Shown here: positions 51,409 through 58,511 of the stretch, piece by piece
Numbering within the stretch: position 1 is the first letter of the stretch
How the letters are laid out: each line of letters begins with the position of its first letter
Assembly: GCF_009936275.1 (NCBI RefSeq)
Contig: NZ_AP019797.1
Coordinates: 673,501 to 737,500, forward strand
From: Rhodothermus marinus
GTDB lineage: Bacteria; Bacteroidota; Rhodothermia; Rhodothermales; Rhodothermaceae
Length of the DNA: 64,000 nucleotides
Direction of reading: 5' to 3'
Notes under the pieces: model-generated
Seen by the model: only the letters and a program-made list of their open reading frames with translations
Databases searched by the model: none
Told to the model about the DNA's origin: nothing
Made by a program: the position numbers and the translations under genes

Positions 51409-53886
51409 TCAACGGCGCAGTTGTGCACTGAAGCGGCGCTCGAGCTCGCGGACGATCGCCTCGACGCGGGCATCCACCTCTTCGTCGGTCAGTGTCCGGT
51501 CGGCGCCGAAGCGCAGCGAGAAGGCCACGCTCTTTTTGCCGGACGGGATGCGCTCGCCCTCGTACAGGTCGAAGACGCCCACGTGACGGAGCAGTTCGCC
51601 GCCGGCTTCCCGGATGGTTTCGAGCAGGGGACCGACCGGCTGGTCGCGATCGACGAGCACGGCCAGGTCGCGATCCACCTCGGGGAAGCGGCTGAAGGGC
51701 CGGTAGCGGCGCTGCTGGGCTGGGTGGGCGATCTCGGCAAAGGCATCCCAGTTCAGTTCGGCGTAGTAGAGCGGGGCACGCAGTTCATAGGCCTCCTGAA
51801 GCGCGTCCGAAAGGCGGGCCAGCGTGCCCAGCACACGCCCGTCGGCCACCAGGTTCATCTGATAGGCGGCCGTCGGCTCGGGCGATTCGGCCGGGACCAG
51901 CGCGATGCGGTCGCTCAGGTGCAGCGTGTCCAGCAGCGTTTCGACCAGCCCTTTGAGGTCGAAGAAGTCCGTCAGGCGCGGCTGCACGTCCCAGCCTTCG
52001 GGAGCGTGCGGGCCACTCAGTCCGATGATGAGCGCTTCGTGCTCGGCGAAGCCGGGCACGGGCGTGTCGGTGCGGTCCGTGCGGGCAAAGACGCGCCCGA
52101 ACTCGAAGAAGCGCAGCACCTGCTGACCCCGGTTCTGGTTGTAGACGAGGGTCTGCACCAGACCGGGCAGGAGCGACGGTCGCAGCACGGCCATCTCGGC
52201 CGAGATGGGGTTGAGCGTTTCGACCAGATGCGGCGCGTCGGTCTGGTGGTCGGAACCCGAGGCGGGCACGAAGCGGCGCACCACCTCGCGTGGCAGCAGG
52301 CTGTTCGTGTAGATTTCCCGCAGGCCGAAGCCGGTCAGCAGTGTGCGCACGCGGCGACGCAGCGCCTGGGCCGGCGGCTCTTCGGGCACGCGCGCCGGTA
52401 CGGAGAACGCCTCGGGCATGGGCAGCCGGTCGTAGCCGTGCACGCGGGCCACCTCTTCGATCAGATCGATCTCCTCGTGCACGTCCGGACGGTAGAGCGG
52501 CACCGTGCAGCGGAAGGCCTCGCCTTCCGGCTTCGGCTCGAAGCCCAGCCGATCCAGAATGCGTCGCACCTCGTCGGACGGGATCTCGGTGCCCAGCACG
52601 CGGGCCAGACGCGGCAGGCGCAGCGTCACGGTGCGCGGCTCGAACGACCGCACCTGCACGTCCACCACGCCGGGCACGATCTCGCCACCGGCCACCTCCA
52701 CGATGAGTTGCGCGGCACGGGCGGCCGCCCAGCGCTGCAGGCCGGCATCGACCCCACGCTCGAAGCGGTAGGACGAATCCGTCTGCAGACCCAGCGCCTT
52801 CGAAGTGCGCCGGATGGTGGACGGATCGAAATAGGCGCTTTCGATGAGAATGTTCGTCGTGGTGTCGGTCACTTCGGAGTTTTCGCCGCCCATGATGCCG
52901 GCCAGCGCCACCGGCCGCTCGGCATCGCAGATCAGCAAAGCGCCTTCGGGAAGCTGACGGGTCTTGCCATCGAGCGTGGTGAACTGCTCGCCCGCGCGGG
53001 CCAGCCGCACGTGAATGCGCCCGCCGATCAGCCGGTCGAAGTCGAAGGCGTGCAGGGGCTGGCCGCACTCGTGCAGCACGTAGTTGGTCACGTCCACTAC
53101 GTTGTTGATCGAGCGCAGGCCGATGGCGGCCAGGCGCTGGCGCAGCCAGAGCGGCGAGGGACCGATGCGCACGTTGCGCACCAGCAGCGCCACGTAGCGC
53201 GGACAGGCCTCCGGGGCGTCGATGGTCACCTGCACCTGACGGGCGGCCTCGCCGCCGGGTTCGGGCACGGCCACTTCGGGACGGCGCAATGGCCGGTCGA
53301 GCAGGGCCGACAGGTCGCGGGCCACGCCGAGGTGGCTGGCCGCGTCGGCCCGGTTGGGCGTCAGGCTGACTTCGAGCCGGTAGTCCGGTACCGTCAGGCC
53401 CTGTTGCTGCAGGTATTCGACAAAGGGCTGGCCGACGGGCGCATCGTCGGGCAGCACGAGGATCCCGCTGTGGTCGTCCGAGAGGCCGAGTTCGTCCTCG
53501 GCGCAGATCATGCCCTCGGACACCTCGCCCCGGATCTTCGTCTTGCGGATTGTGACAGGCTGGCGGTTGCCCTCGCGGTCGGTCAGCAGCAGCGTGGTGC
53601 CGGGGGTGGCGACGGCCACTTTCTGTCCGGCCGCCACGTTGGGCGCTCCGCAGACGATCGGGACCGGCTCGCCGCTCCCCAGATCGACGCGGCAGAGCGT
53701 CAGACGGTCGGCGTTGGGGTGGGGGCGTACCTCCAGCACCTGGCCGATCACCACGCCCTTAAGGTCGGTGCCCAGCGGCTCGACCTCTTCGACCTCCAGA
53801 CCCAGGCCGATCAGGGCCTCGGCCAGCTCCGAAGGGGACAGGTCCAGGTCGATGTATTGCTGCAGCCAGCGGTAGGAGAGTTTCAT
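51409..53886 (-). CDS. pheT: phenylalanyl-tRNA synthetase beta subunit
   Basis: The full-length 825-residue beta subunit starts MKLSYRWLQQYIDLDLSPSE. An EMAP-type tRNA-binding domain follows (about 40-150, VVIGQVLEVRPHPNADRLTL), then the B3/B4 editing domain with YVALLVRNVRIGPSPLWLRQ and VVDVTNYVLHECGQPLHAFD. B5 and the catalytic-like domain follow, and the C-terminal anticodon-binding FDX domain has RYRPFSRFPEVDRDLAVLVD. With PheS it forms the (alpha-beta)2 enzyme that charges tRNA-Phe and hydrolyses Tyr-tRNA-Phe. It starts 3 bases after the pheS stop codon. Expression of both is governed by an attenuator upstream of pheS. Confidence 0.97.
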   Translation of the reverse strand: MKLSYRWLQQYIDLDLSPSELAEALIGLGLEVEEVEPLGTDLKGVVIGQVLEVRPHPNADRLTLCRVDLGSGEPVPIVCGAPNVAAGQKVAVATPGTTLLLTDREGNRQPVTIRKTKIRGEVSEGMICAEDELGLSDDHSGILVLPDDAPVGQPFVEYLQQQGLTVPDYRLEVSLTPNRADAASHLGVARDLSALLDRPLRRPEVAVPEPGGEAARQVQVTIDAPEACPRYVALLVRNVRIGPSPLWLRQRLAAIGLRSINNVVDVTNYVLHECGQPLHAFDFDRLIGGRIHVRLARAGEQFTTLDGKTRQLPEGALLICDAERPVALAGIMGGENSEVTDTTTNILIESAYFDPSTIRRTSKALGLQTDSSYRFERGVDAGLQRWAAARAAQLIVEVAGGEIVPGVVDVQVRSFEPRTVTLRLPRLARVLGTEIPSDEVRRILDRLGFEPKPEGEAFRCTVPLYRPDVHEEIDLIEEVARVHGYDRLPMPEAFSVPARVPEEPPAQALRRRVRTLLTGFGLREIYTNSLLPREVVRRFVPASGSDHQTDAPHLVETLNPISAEMAVLRPSLLPGLVQTLVYNQNRGQQVLRFFEFGRVFARTDRTDTPVPGFAEHEALIIGLSGPHAPEGWDVQPRLTDFFDLKGLVETLLDTLHLSDRIALVPAESPEPTAAYQMNLVADGRVLGTLARLSDALQEAYELRAPLYYAELNWDAFAEIAHPAQQRRYRPFSRFPEVDRDLAVLVDRDQPVGPLLETIREAGGELLRHVGVFDLYEGERIPSGKKSVAFSLRFGADRTLTDEEVDARVEAIVRELERRFSAQLRR

Positions 53887-53889
53887 CGC

Positions 53890-54915
53890 TTAAAATTGCT
53901 CCAGGAAACGCAGGTCGTTTTCGTAAAACAGCCGGATGTCGTCGATGCCGTAGCGCAGCATGGCGATGCGTTCGACGCCCATGCCGAACGCATAGCCGGT
54001 GTACTGCTCGGGATCGATGCCCACGGCGCGGAACACGTTGGGATGGACCATGCCGCAGCCGAGAATTTCCATCCACTGGCCGCCCTCGGGGTGGTCGGGC
54101 AGCGGCCACCAGATGTCCACCTCCGCGCTCGGCTCGGTGAAGGGGAAGAAGCTGGGGCGGAAGCGCATGCGCACGTCTTCGCCGAAGAGCGCCCGTGCGA
54201 ACAGGTAGAGCACCTGCTTCAGGTCACCCATCGACACGTTTCGATCCACGTAGAGCCCTTCGACCTGGTGAAACAGGCAGAAGGACTTGTAGGAGACGGC
54301 CTCGTTGCGGTAGACGCGGCCCGGAGCGATGATGCGGATGGGCGGGGCCATCCGTTCCATCACGCGAATCTGCACGGGCGAGGTGTGCGTGCGGAGCACG
54401 ACGGCCTCCTGATGGGAAGCGCCCTGGTGCAGGAAGAACGTATCCTGCATGTCGCGGGCCGGGTGGTCCGGCGGGAAGTTCAGCGCCGTGAAGTTGTGCC
54501 AGTCGTCTTCGATTTCCGGGCCTTCGGCCACCGAAAAGCCGAGCTGCTCGAAGACGCGGACGATGGCTTCGAGTGTCCGGGTCAGCGGATGGAGCGATCC
54601 GGTAAACGTGCGGCGGCCCGGTAGCGTCAGGTCGGGCACCTCGGTGCGAGGGCGGGCCGCCCGGCGCAGGCGGGCACGGGCTTCCTCCAGCCGCTGCTCG
54701 GCCAGCCGTTTCAATGCGTTCAGTTGCTGGCCGATGCGGGGACGCTCCTCGGGCGGGGCCTCCCGGATGCGCTTGAACAGGTGCGTGATCTGACCGCTGC
54801 GCTGTCCCAGAAAGCGAATGCGGAAGGCCTCGGCCGCCTCCTCCGAGTCGATGGGTGTGGTTTCGATGGCGTGGCGCAGCGCCTCGAGTTCTTCCTGCAT
54901 GGAAAGCGTAGCCAT
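53890..54915 (-). CDS. pheS: phenylalanyl-tRNA synthetase alpha subunit
   Basis: This 341-residue class II catalytic subunit has an N-terminal coiled-coil for tRNA binding. Motif 1 lies in [20 protein letters not shown], and [20 protein letters not shown] is present. Motif 2 is in [20 protein letters not shown], and motif 3 is [20 protein letters not shown]. The length and order match PheS. It is preceded by a 131-base region with a Phe-rich leader peptide and a terminator/antiterminator pair, which should make its expression depend on charged tRNA-Phe. pheT follows directly. Confidence 0.97.
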   Translation of the reverse strand: MATLSMQEELEALRHAIETTPIDSEEAAEAFRIRFLGQRSGQITHLFKRIREAPPEERPRIGQQLNALKRLAEQRLEEARARLRRAARPRTEVPDLTLPGRRTFTGSLHPLTRTLEAIVRVFEQLGFSVAEGPEIEDDWHNFTALNFPPDHPARDMQDTFFLHQGASHQEAVVLRTHTSPVQIRVMERMAPPIRIIAPGRVYRNEAVSYKSFCLFHQVEGLYVDRNVSMGDLKQVLYLFARALFGEDVRMRFRPSFFPFTEPSAEVDIWWPLPDHPEGGQWMEILGCGMVHPNVFRAVGIDPEQYTGYAFGMGVERIAMLRYGIDDIRLFYENDLRFLEQF

Positions 54916-54924
54916 GGCGTGTCC

Positions 54925-54964
54925 GGAAATAAGAAAGCCCGCCGGCCTGTAACAGGGGCGGGCT
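54925..54964 (-). terminator. attenuator terminator of pheST
   Basis: On the minus strand, AGCCCGCC (54964-54957) pairs with GGCGGGCT (54943-54936), and a T-rich stretch TTCTTATTT follows (to about 54927). It ends just 10-20 bases before the pheS start. The loop contains GTTACAGGCC, which can instead pair with the end of the leader-peptide gene, so termination is conditional. Confidence 0.8.
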
Positions 54965-55005
54965 GGGGATTGCCTGCAGAACGTTCGGCGCCCCGGTTAC
55001 AGGCC
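54944..55005 (-). promoter_or_regulatory. antiterminator pairing of the pheST attenuator
   Basis: On the minus strand GGCCTGTAAC (55005-54996), which contains the last two sense codons and the stop codon of the leader peptide, is a perfect 10-base complement of GTTACAGGCC (54953-54944) in the terminator loop. The two structures are not compatible sterically, since the pairing takes the loop and pulls the terminator stem apart. A ribosome stalled on the Phe codons at 55026-55021 would leave the left arm free. Confidence 0.75.
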
Positions 55006-55050
55006 AGCGGCGCGAACGCGGAAAAATCGGATGGATGCCGACCGCTTCAT
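54997..55050 (-). CDS. pheM: pheST leader peptide (17 residues, tandem Phe codons)
   Basis: The ATG at 55050-55048 overlaps the TGA of rplT (ATGA). The peptide reads [17 protein letters not shown], with Phe codons TTT TTC at positions 9-10 (55026-55021), and ends with TAA at 54999-54997. Its position just before pheS and its stop codon inside the antiterminator arm are those of a classical attenuation leader, such as PheM of Escherichia coli. When charged tRNA-Phe is scarce the ribosome stalls on Phe codons, antitermination occurs and pheST are expressed. Starting at the rplT stop, the peptide is probably translated by ribosomes finishing rplT. Two Phe codons are few, but the geometry is exact. 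Confidence 0.75.
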   Translation of the reverse strand: MKRSASIRFFRVRAAGL

Positions 55051-55394
55051 GCCGAAACGGCGCGCACGATCTGGCTGAACGTGTTCGGATCGTTGACGGC
55101 CAGATCGGCCAGCACCTTGCGGTTCAACTGGATGTCCGCCTGGCGAACCGCGCCCATAAAGCGGGAGTAGGTGGTGCCGTTCTGGCGTGCGGCCGCGTTG
55201 ATGCGGATGATCCACAGCCGCCGGAACTGGCGCTTGCGCTGGCGCCGGTCGCGGTAGGCGTACTGGAGCGCCTTTTCGACGGCATGCTTGGCAATCGTGT
55301 AGATCTTGCTCCGCCGGCCCCAGTAGCCCTTCGCCATGTTCAGGATCTTCTTACGCCGGCGGCGTGCCGCGACTTTATTCGTTGCGCGTGGCAT
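55047..55394 (-). CDS. rplT: 50S ribosomal protein L20
   Basis: The 115-residue L20 starts [20 protein letters not shown]. It contains [40 protein letters not shown] and [20 protein letters not shown]. It ends [20 protein letters not shown] plus one residue. L20 is needed early in 50S assembly and in several bacteria represses its own operon. It lies 20 bases after rpmI. Its stop codon overlaps the start of the pheST leader peptide. Confidence 0.97.
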   Translation of the reverse strand: MPRATNKVAARRRRKKILNMAKGYWGRRSKIYTIAKHAVEKALQYAYRDRRQRKRQFRRLWIIRINAAARQNGTTYSRFMGAVRQADIQLNRKVLADLAVNDPNTFSQIVRAVSA

Positions 55395-55414
55395 GGCTCT
55401 CGTTCCCTCCTGGC

Positions 55415-55621
55415 TTATCCCTTAAGACCGATGTGCAGCAGGCGCCGGACGCGGCGTACATCCGTGGCGTCGACCAGCGCAGGCTGGCGCAGGTGACGCT
55501 TCCGCTTTTTGGACTTTTTGGTGAGCAGGTGGCTGTGAAACGCCCGCCGCCGCTTGATCTTACCGGTGGCGGTCACCTTGAACCGCTTCTTGGCGCCGCT
55601 GTTCGTTTTGACTTTTGGCAT
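55415..55621 (-). CDS. rpmI: 50S ribosomal protein L35
   Basis: This 68-residue basic protein starts [20 protein letters not shown] and has [20 protein letters not shown] and the C-terminal [13 protein letters not shown]. It is a normal L35. The ATG at 55621 is the family start; 26 extra residues encoded upstream are not conserved. It sits between infC and rplT in the conserved operon order, 129 bases after infC, with a hairpin and a promoter-like element in that gap. Confidence 0.97.
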   Translation of the reverse strand: MPKVKTNSGAKKRFKVTATGKIKRRRAFHSHLLTKKSKKRKRHLRQPALVDATDVRRVRRLLHIGLKG

Positions 55622-55669
55622 GGCTTCCGTACGTGCTGCACGCTTGCGACAGAACCAACAGAGTCGGCC

Positions 55670-55714
55670 ATTATACGATCCAACCCACCGGTTCGGCAAG
55701 CCGACACGCCGAAC
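55670..55714 (-). promoter_or_regulatory. hairpin and promoter-like element before rpmI
   Basis: In the 129-base gap between infC and rpmI, minus strand, GTTCGGC/GCCGAAC (55714-55708 and 55697-55691) forms a 7-base stem. TTGCCG overlaps its 3' arm, and 18 bases later there is TATAAT (55675-55670), a sigma-70-like promoter. Either an extra rpmI-rplT promoter or a leader for L20 or L35 autoregulation is possible. Confidence 0.35.
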
Positions 55715-55750
55715 CTCCCGTGGATGGCCGGGGAATTTTGGGTGAAACCT

Positions 55751-56269
55751 TTACTTTTTCTTCGTGGGTGAAAGAATCACCGTCATGCGCCGGCCCTCCA
55801 TCTTGGGCGGCTGGTCGATTTTGGCAATGTCCTGGAGGGCCTCGATGAACCGGCGCAGCAGATCCAGTCCGGCATCCTGATAGATGATGTCACGCCCGCG
55901 GAACTGCACCCACGCTTTCACCTTGTGCCCGTCTTCCAGAAACTGGCGGGCATGGCGCGTTTTGAACTCGAAGTCGTGGGTGTCCGTGTGCGGACGAAAG
56001 CGGATCTCTTTGATCTGCTGAGCCAGTTGCTTTCGGCGCGCCTCTTTTTCTTTCTTCTGCTGTTCGTAGCGGAATTTTCCGTAGTCGATGATCTTGCAGA
56101 CCGGTGGATTGGCGTTCGGGGCAATCTCCACCAGGTCCAGCCCGCGCTGGCGGGCCATTTCCAGCGCCTTTTTCAGATCGTAGATCCCGTGATTCCCTTC
56201 GGGGTCAACAACACGAACGCGAGGCGCGCGAATCTCCTCGTTGACCCGGAATTTGTCTGCCTTAGCGAT
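55751..56269 (-). CDS. infC: translation initiation factor IF-3, probable ATC start
   Basis: This IF-3 has the N-domain (FRVNEEIRAPRVRVVDPEGN, YDLKKALEMARQRGLDLVEI) and the C-domain (IKEIRFRPHTDTHDFEFKTR, GHKVKAWVQFRGRDI, PPKMEGRRMTVILSPTKKK). IF-3 binds the 30S subunit and rejects non-standard start codons. The first ATG in frame (56158) would remove conserved N-domain residues. Between the in-frame TGA at 56323-56321 and that region no ATG, GTG or TTG exists. The best start is ATC at 56269-56267, which gives MAKADKFRVNEE (172 residues) and has AGGG 8 bases upstream; ATT at 56293 is the alternative. AUU is the well-known infC start in Escherichia coli and serves IF-3 self-repression. Confidence 0.93.
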   Translation of the reverse strand: MAKADKFRVNEEIRAPRVRVVDPEGNHGIYDLKKALEMARQRGLDLVEIAPNANPPVCKIIDYGKFRYEQQKKEKEARRKQLAQQIKEIRFRPHTDTHDFEFKTRHARQFLEDGHKVKAWVQFRGRDIIYQDAGLDLLRRFIEALQDIAKIDQPPKMEGRRMTVILSPTKKK

Positions 56270-56312
56270 AGCTCGTACCCTGGTTTGGTTAATGGATGAA
56301 CAACGCCGATCG

Positions 56313-56350
56313 GGGCGGACTCACGCGCAGCATGTCCGTGAGTTCCGCCC
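56313..56350 (-). promoter_or_regulatory. hairpin between thrS and infC
   Basis: GGGCGGA and CTCACG (56313-56325) pair with CGTGAG and TCCGCCC (56337-56350), with one bulged base, giving a 13-pair stem. It lies 44 bases upstream of the probable infC start, on the minus strand. No T-run follows, so it looks like a leader or processing structure instead of a terminator. Confidence 0.5.
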
Positions 56351-56364
56351 GTGACGGGGCAAAT

Positions 56365-58353
56365 TCACGCGTTTTCCGAAACGGTTGCACGTCGGGTGGC
56401 CGCTTCGATTTCGGCGCGGAGCCGCTCGATGAATTCCTCCACCGTGGCGGGGCCCTGGTCGCCCTCGCCGTGCTTGCGGACGGCCACCGTGCCGGCCTCC
56501 CGCTCGCGACGGCCGACGATCAGCATGTAGGGAATCTTCTGCACCTCGGCCTGGCGGATCTTGTAGCCGATCGTTTCCGTGCGGGTGTCCACCTCCACCC
56601 GGAAGCCAGCCTCCAGCAGCCGGCGGCCCACCGCTTCGGCGTAGTCGTTCAATTCGTCGCTCAGCGGGAGCACGGCCACCTGCACGGGCGCCAGCCAGAG
56701 CGGGAAGTTACCGGCGCAGTGCTCGATGAGCACGCCGATGAACCGCTCCAGCGAGCCGAACGGCGCCCGATGGATCATGACGGGCCGGTGCTTCTGGTTG
56801 TCGGCGCCGATGTAGTACAGGTCGAAGCGTTCCGGCAGGATGTAGTCGAGCTGGACGGTGCCGAGCTGCCAGCGGCGGCCCAGCGCATCGCGCACCATGA
56901 AGTCGAGCTTGGGCCCGTAGAAGGCCGCTTCACCCAGCTCTTCGGTGGCCTGCAGGCCCATTTCGGCGGCCGCCTCGCGGATGGCCTGTTCGGCCTGCGC
57001 CCAGAGCTCGTCGTCGCCCACGTACTTCTCGCGGTTGTTCGGATCGCGGAGCGAGATCTGGGCCTCGAATTCGTCGAAGCCCAGCGACCGGAAGACGTAA
57101 AGCGTCAGGTCGATGACGTTCTTGAATTCGTCCTTGACCTGATCCGGACGGCAGAAGATGTGGGCGTCGTCGATCGTAAAGCCGCGCACGCGCGTCAGGC
57201 CGCTCAGCTCGCCCGTCTGCTCGTAGCGATAGACCTGCCCGAACTCGGCCAGCCGGAGCGGCAGCTCCCGGTAAGAGCGGGGCCGGTCGGCGTAGATCAT
57301 GATGTGGTGCGGGCAGTTCATCGGCTTGAGCAGATAGCCCTCGCCCGTCTCCGGATTTTCGATCATGGGCGGGAACTGGCTATCCTTGTAGTACGGATAG
57401 TGCCCGCTCGTCTTGTACAGCTCCAGCCGGGCGATATGGGGCGTAACCACGGGCTGGTAGCCCCGCCGGATCTGCTCCTCGCGCAGGAAATTGATCAGCG
57501 TCTCGCGCAGCGTGGCCCCGCGGGGTAGCCAGAGCGGCAGGCCCGGACCCACCTTCTGGCTGAAGGTGAACAGCTCCAGCTCGCGGCCCAGCCGGCGGTG
57601 GTCCCGCTTGCGGGCTTCTTCGAGCCGGTGCAGGTATTCGTCGAGTTCTTTTTTCTTGGGGAAGCTGATGCCGTAGATGCGGGTGAGCTGGGGCCGGCGC
57701 TCGTCGCCGCGCCAGTAGGCGCCCGCGACGTTGAGCAGCTTCACGTGCTTGATGTAGCCCGTCGAAGGCAGATGCGGCCCGCGGCACAGGTCGGTGAAGT
57801 TGCCCTGGCGGTAGAAAGTGATCGTGCCGTCTTCGAGTTCTTCGATCAGCTCGACCTTGTAGGGATCGCCTTTCTTTTTGAAGTACTCCAGGGCTTCCTG
57901 TTTGGAGACCGGAATGCGCTCGTAGGGCACGTCGCGGCGGGCCAGCTCCCGCATTTTTTCCTCGATGCGGGCCAGGTCCTCGGCCGAGAGCTTGCGGCCG
58001 CCCAGGTCCACGTCGTAGTAGAAGCCCTGCTCGATGGGCGGGCCGATGCCAAACTTGACGCCTGGGTACAGGGCCTCCAGCGCCTCGGCCATCAGGTGCG
58101 CCGTCGAGTGCCAGTAGACGGCCTTCCCTTCCGGGTCCTCCCAGGTCAGGATGCGCACGCGGGCGTCCTCTTCAATGGGACGGGTCAGGTCGCGTACCTC
58201 GCCGTTGACCTCGATGGCCAGCGCTTCGCGGGCCAGACGCGGTGAGATCTGCTCGGCCAGCTCGCGGCCGGTGATGCCTTTGGGGAAGGTACGCTCCGAT
58301 CCGTCCGGAAACGTGATGCGAATAACCTCGCGCTGTTGTCCGTTGCCTGCCAT
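56365..58353 (-). CDS. thrS: threonyl-tRNA synthetase
   Basis: This full-length 662-residue ThrRS has an N-terminal TGS domain ([20 protein letters not shown]). The editing domain contains [11 protein letters not shown] and the [10 protein letters not shown] zinc or tRNA motif region. The class II core has motif 2 in [20 protein letters not shown] and zinc-ligand text [10 protein letters not shown], and motif 3 lies in [22 protein letters not shown]-terminal anticodon-binding domain follows. The ATG at 58353 has GGAG 5 bases upstream; ATG at 58371 would add six residues. It is the first gene of the minus operon thrS-infC-rpmI-rplT-pheST. Confidence 0.97.
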   Translation of the reverse strand: MAGNGQQREVIRITFPDGSERTFPKGITGRELAEQISPRLAREALAIEVNGEVRDLTRPIEEDARVRILTWEDPEGKAVYWHSTAHLMAEALEALYPGVKFGIGPPIEQGFYYDVDLGGRKLSAEDLARIEEKMRELARRDVPYERIPVSKQEALEYFKKKGDPYKVELIEELEDGTITFYRQGNFTDLCRGPHLPSTGYIKHVKLLNVAGAYWRGDERRPQLTRIYGISFPKKKELDEYLHRLEEARKRDHRRLGRELELFTFSQKVGPGLPLWLPRGATLRETLINFLREEQIRRGYQPVVTPHIARLELYKTSGHYPYYKDSQFPPMIENPETGEGYLLKPMNCPHHIMIYADRPRSYRELPLRLAEFGQVYRYEQTGELSGLTRVRGFTIDDAHIFCRPDQVKDEFKNVIDLTLYVFRSLGFDEFEAQISLRDPNNREKYVGDDELWAQAEQAIREAAAEMGLQATEELGEAAFYGPKLDFMVRDALGRRWQLGTVQLDYILPERFDLYYIGADNQKHRPVMIHRAPFGSLERFIGVLIEHCAGNFPLWLAPVQVAVLPLSDELNDYAEAVGRRLLEAGFRVEVDTRTETIGYKIRQAEVQKIPYMLIVGRREREAGTVAVRKHGEGDQGPATVEEFIERLRAEIEAATRRATVSENA

Positions 58354-58416
58354 CGTCACTCCGGTTTGCATGGCCTTTTCTACCCGCAACCTTGCAGGGA
58401 TGCTCCCGGCCGCGCT

Positions 58417-58430
58417 CAGGTTGTAACCTG
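58417..58430. promoter_or_regulatory. short inverted repeat between divergent genes
   Basis: CAGGTT (58417-58422) and AACCTG (58425-58430) form an inverted repeat with a 2-base spacer, between divergent thrS and the DUF5916-type gene. It could be an operator; no clear promoter is seen beside it. Confidence 0.3.
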
Positions 58431-58511
58431 TCGGGCAATGCTTCCGTAGACCGGGCCGTTCCTGAAGAGGCCTTCCGATTGGTGCCCACCGTCAACCCGC
58501 CCTCCTTTGCG

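Noticed and set aside
51421-54624. A 1067-codon open frame on the plus strand
   Set aside because: It lies antisense to pheT and pheS, which are certain. Its text is His/Gln/Arg-rich as expected of an antisense frame in GC-rich DNA. No family features.
58354-58511. T-box or tRNA-like leader upstream of thrS
   Set aside because: No T-box sequence (TGGNACC) and no anticodon-like stem-loop was evident on the minus strand.
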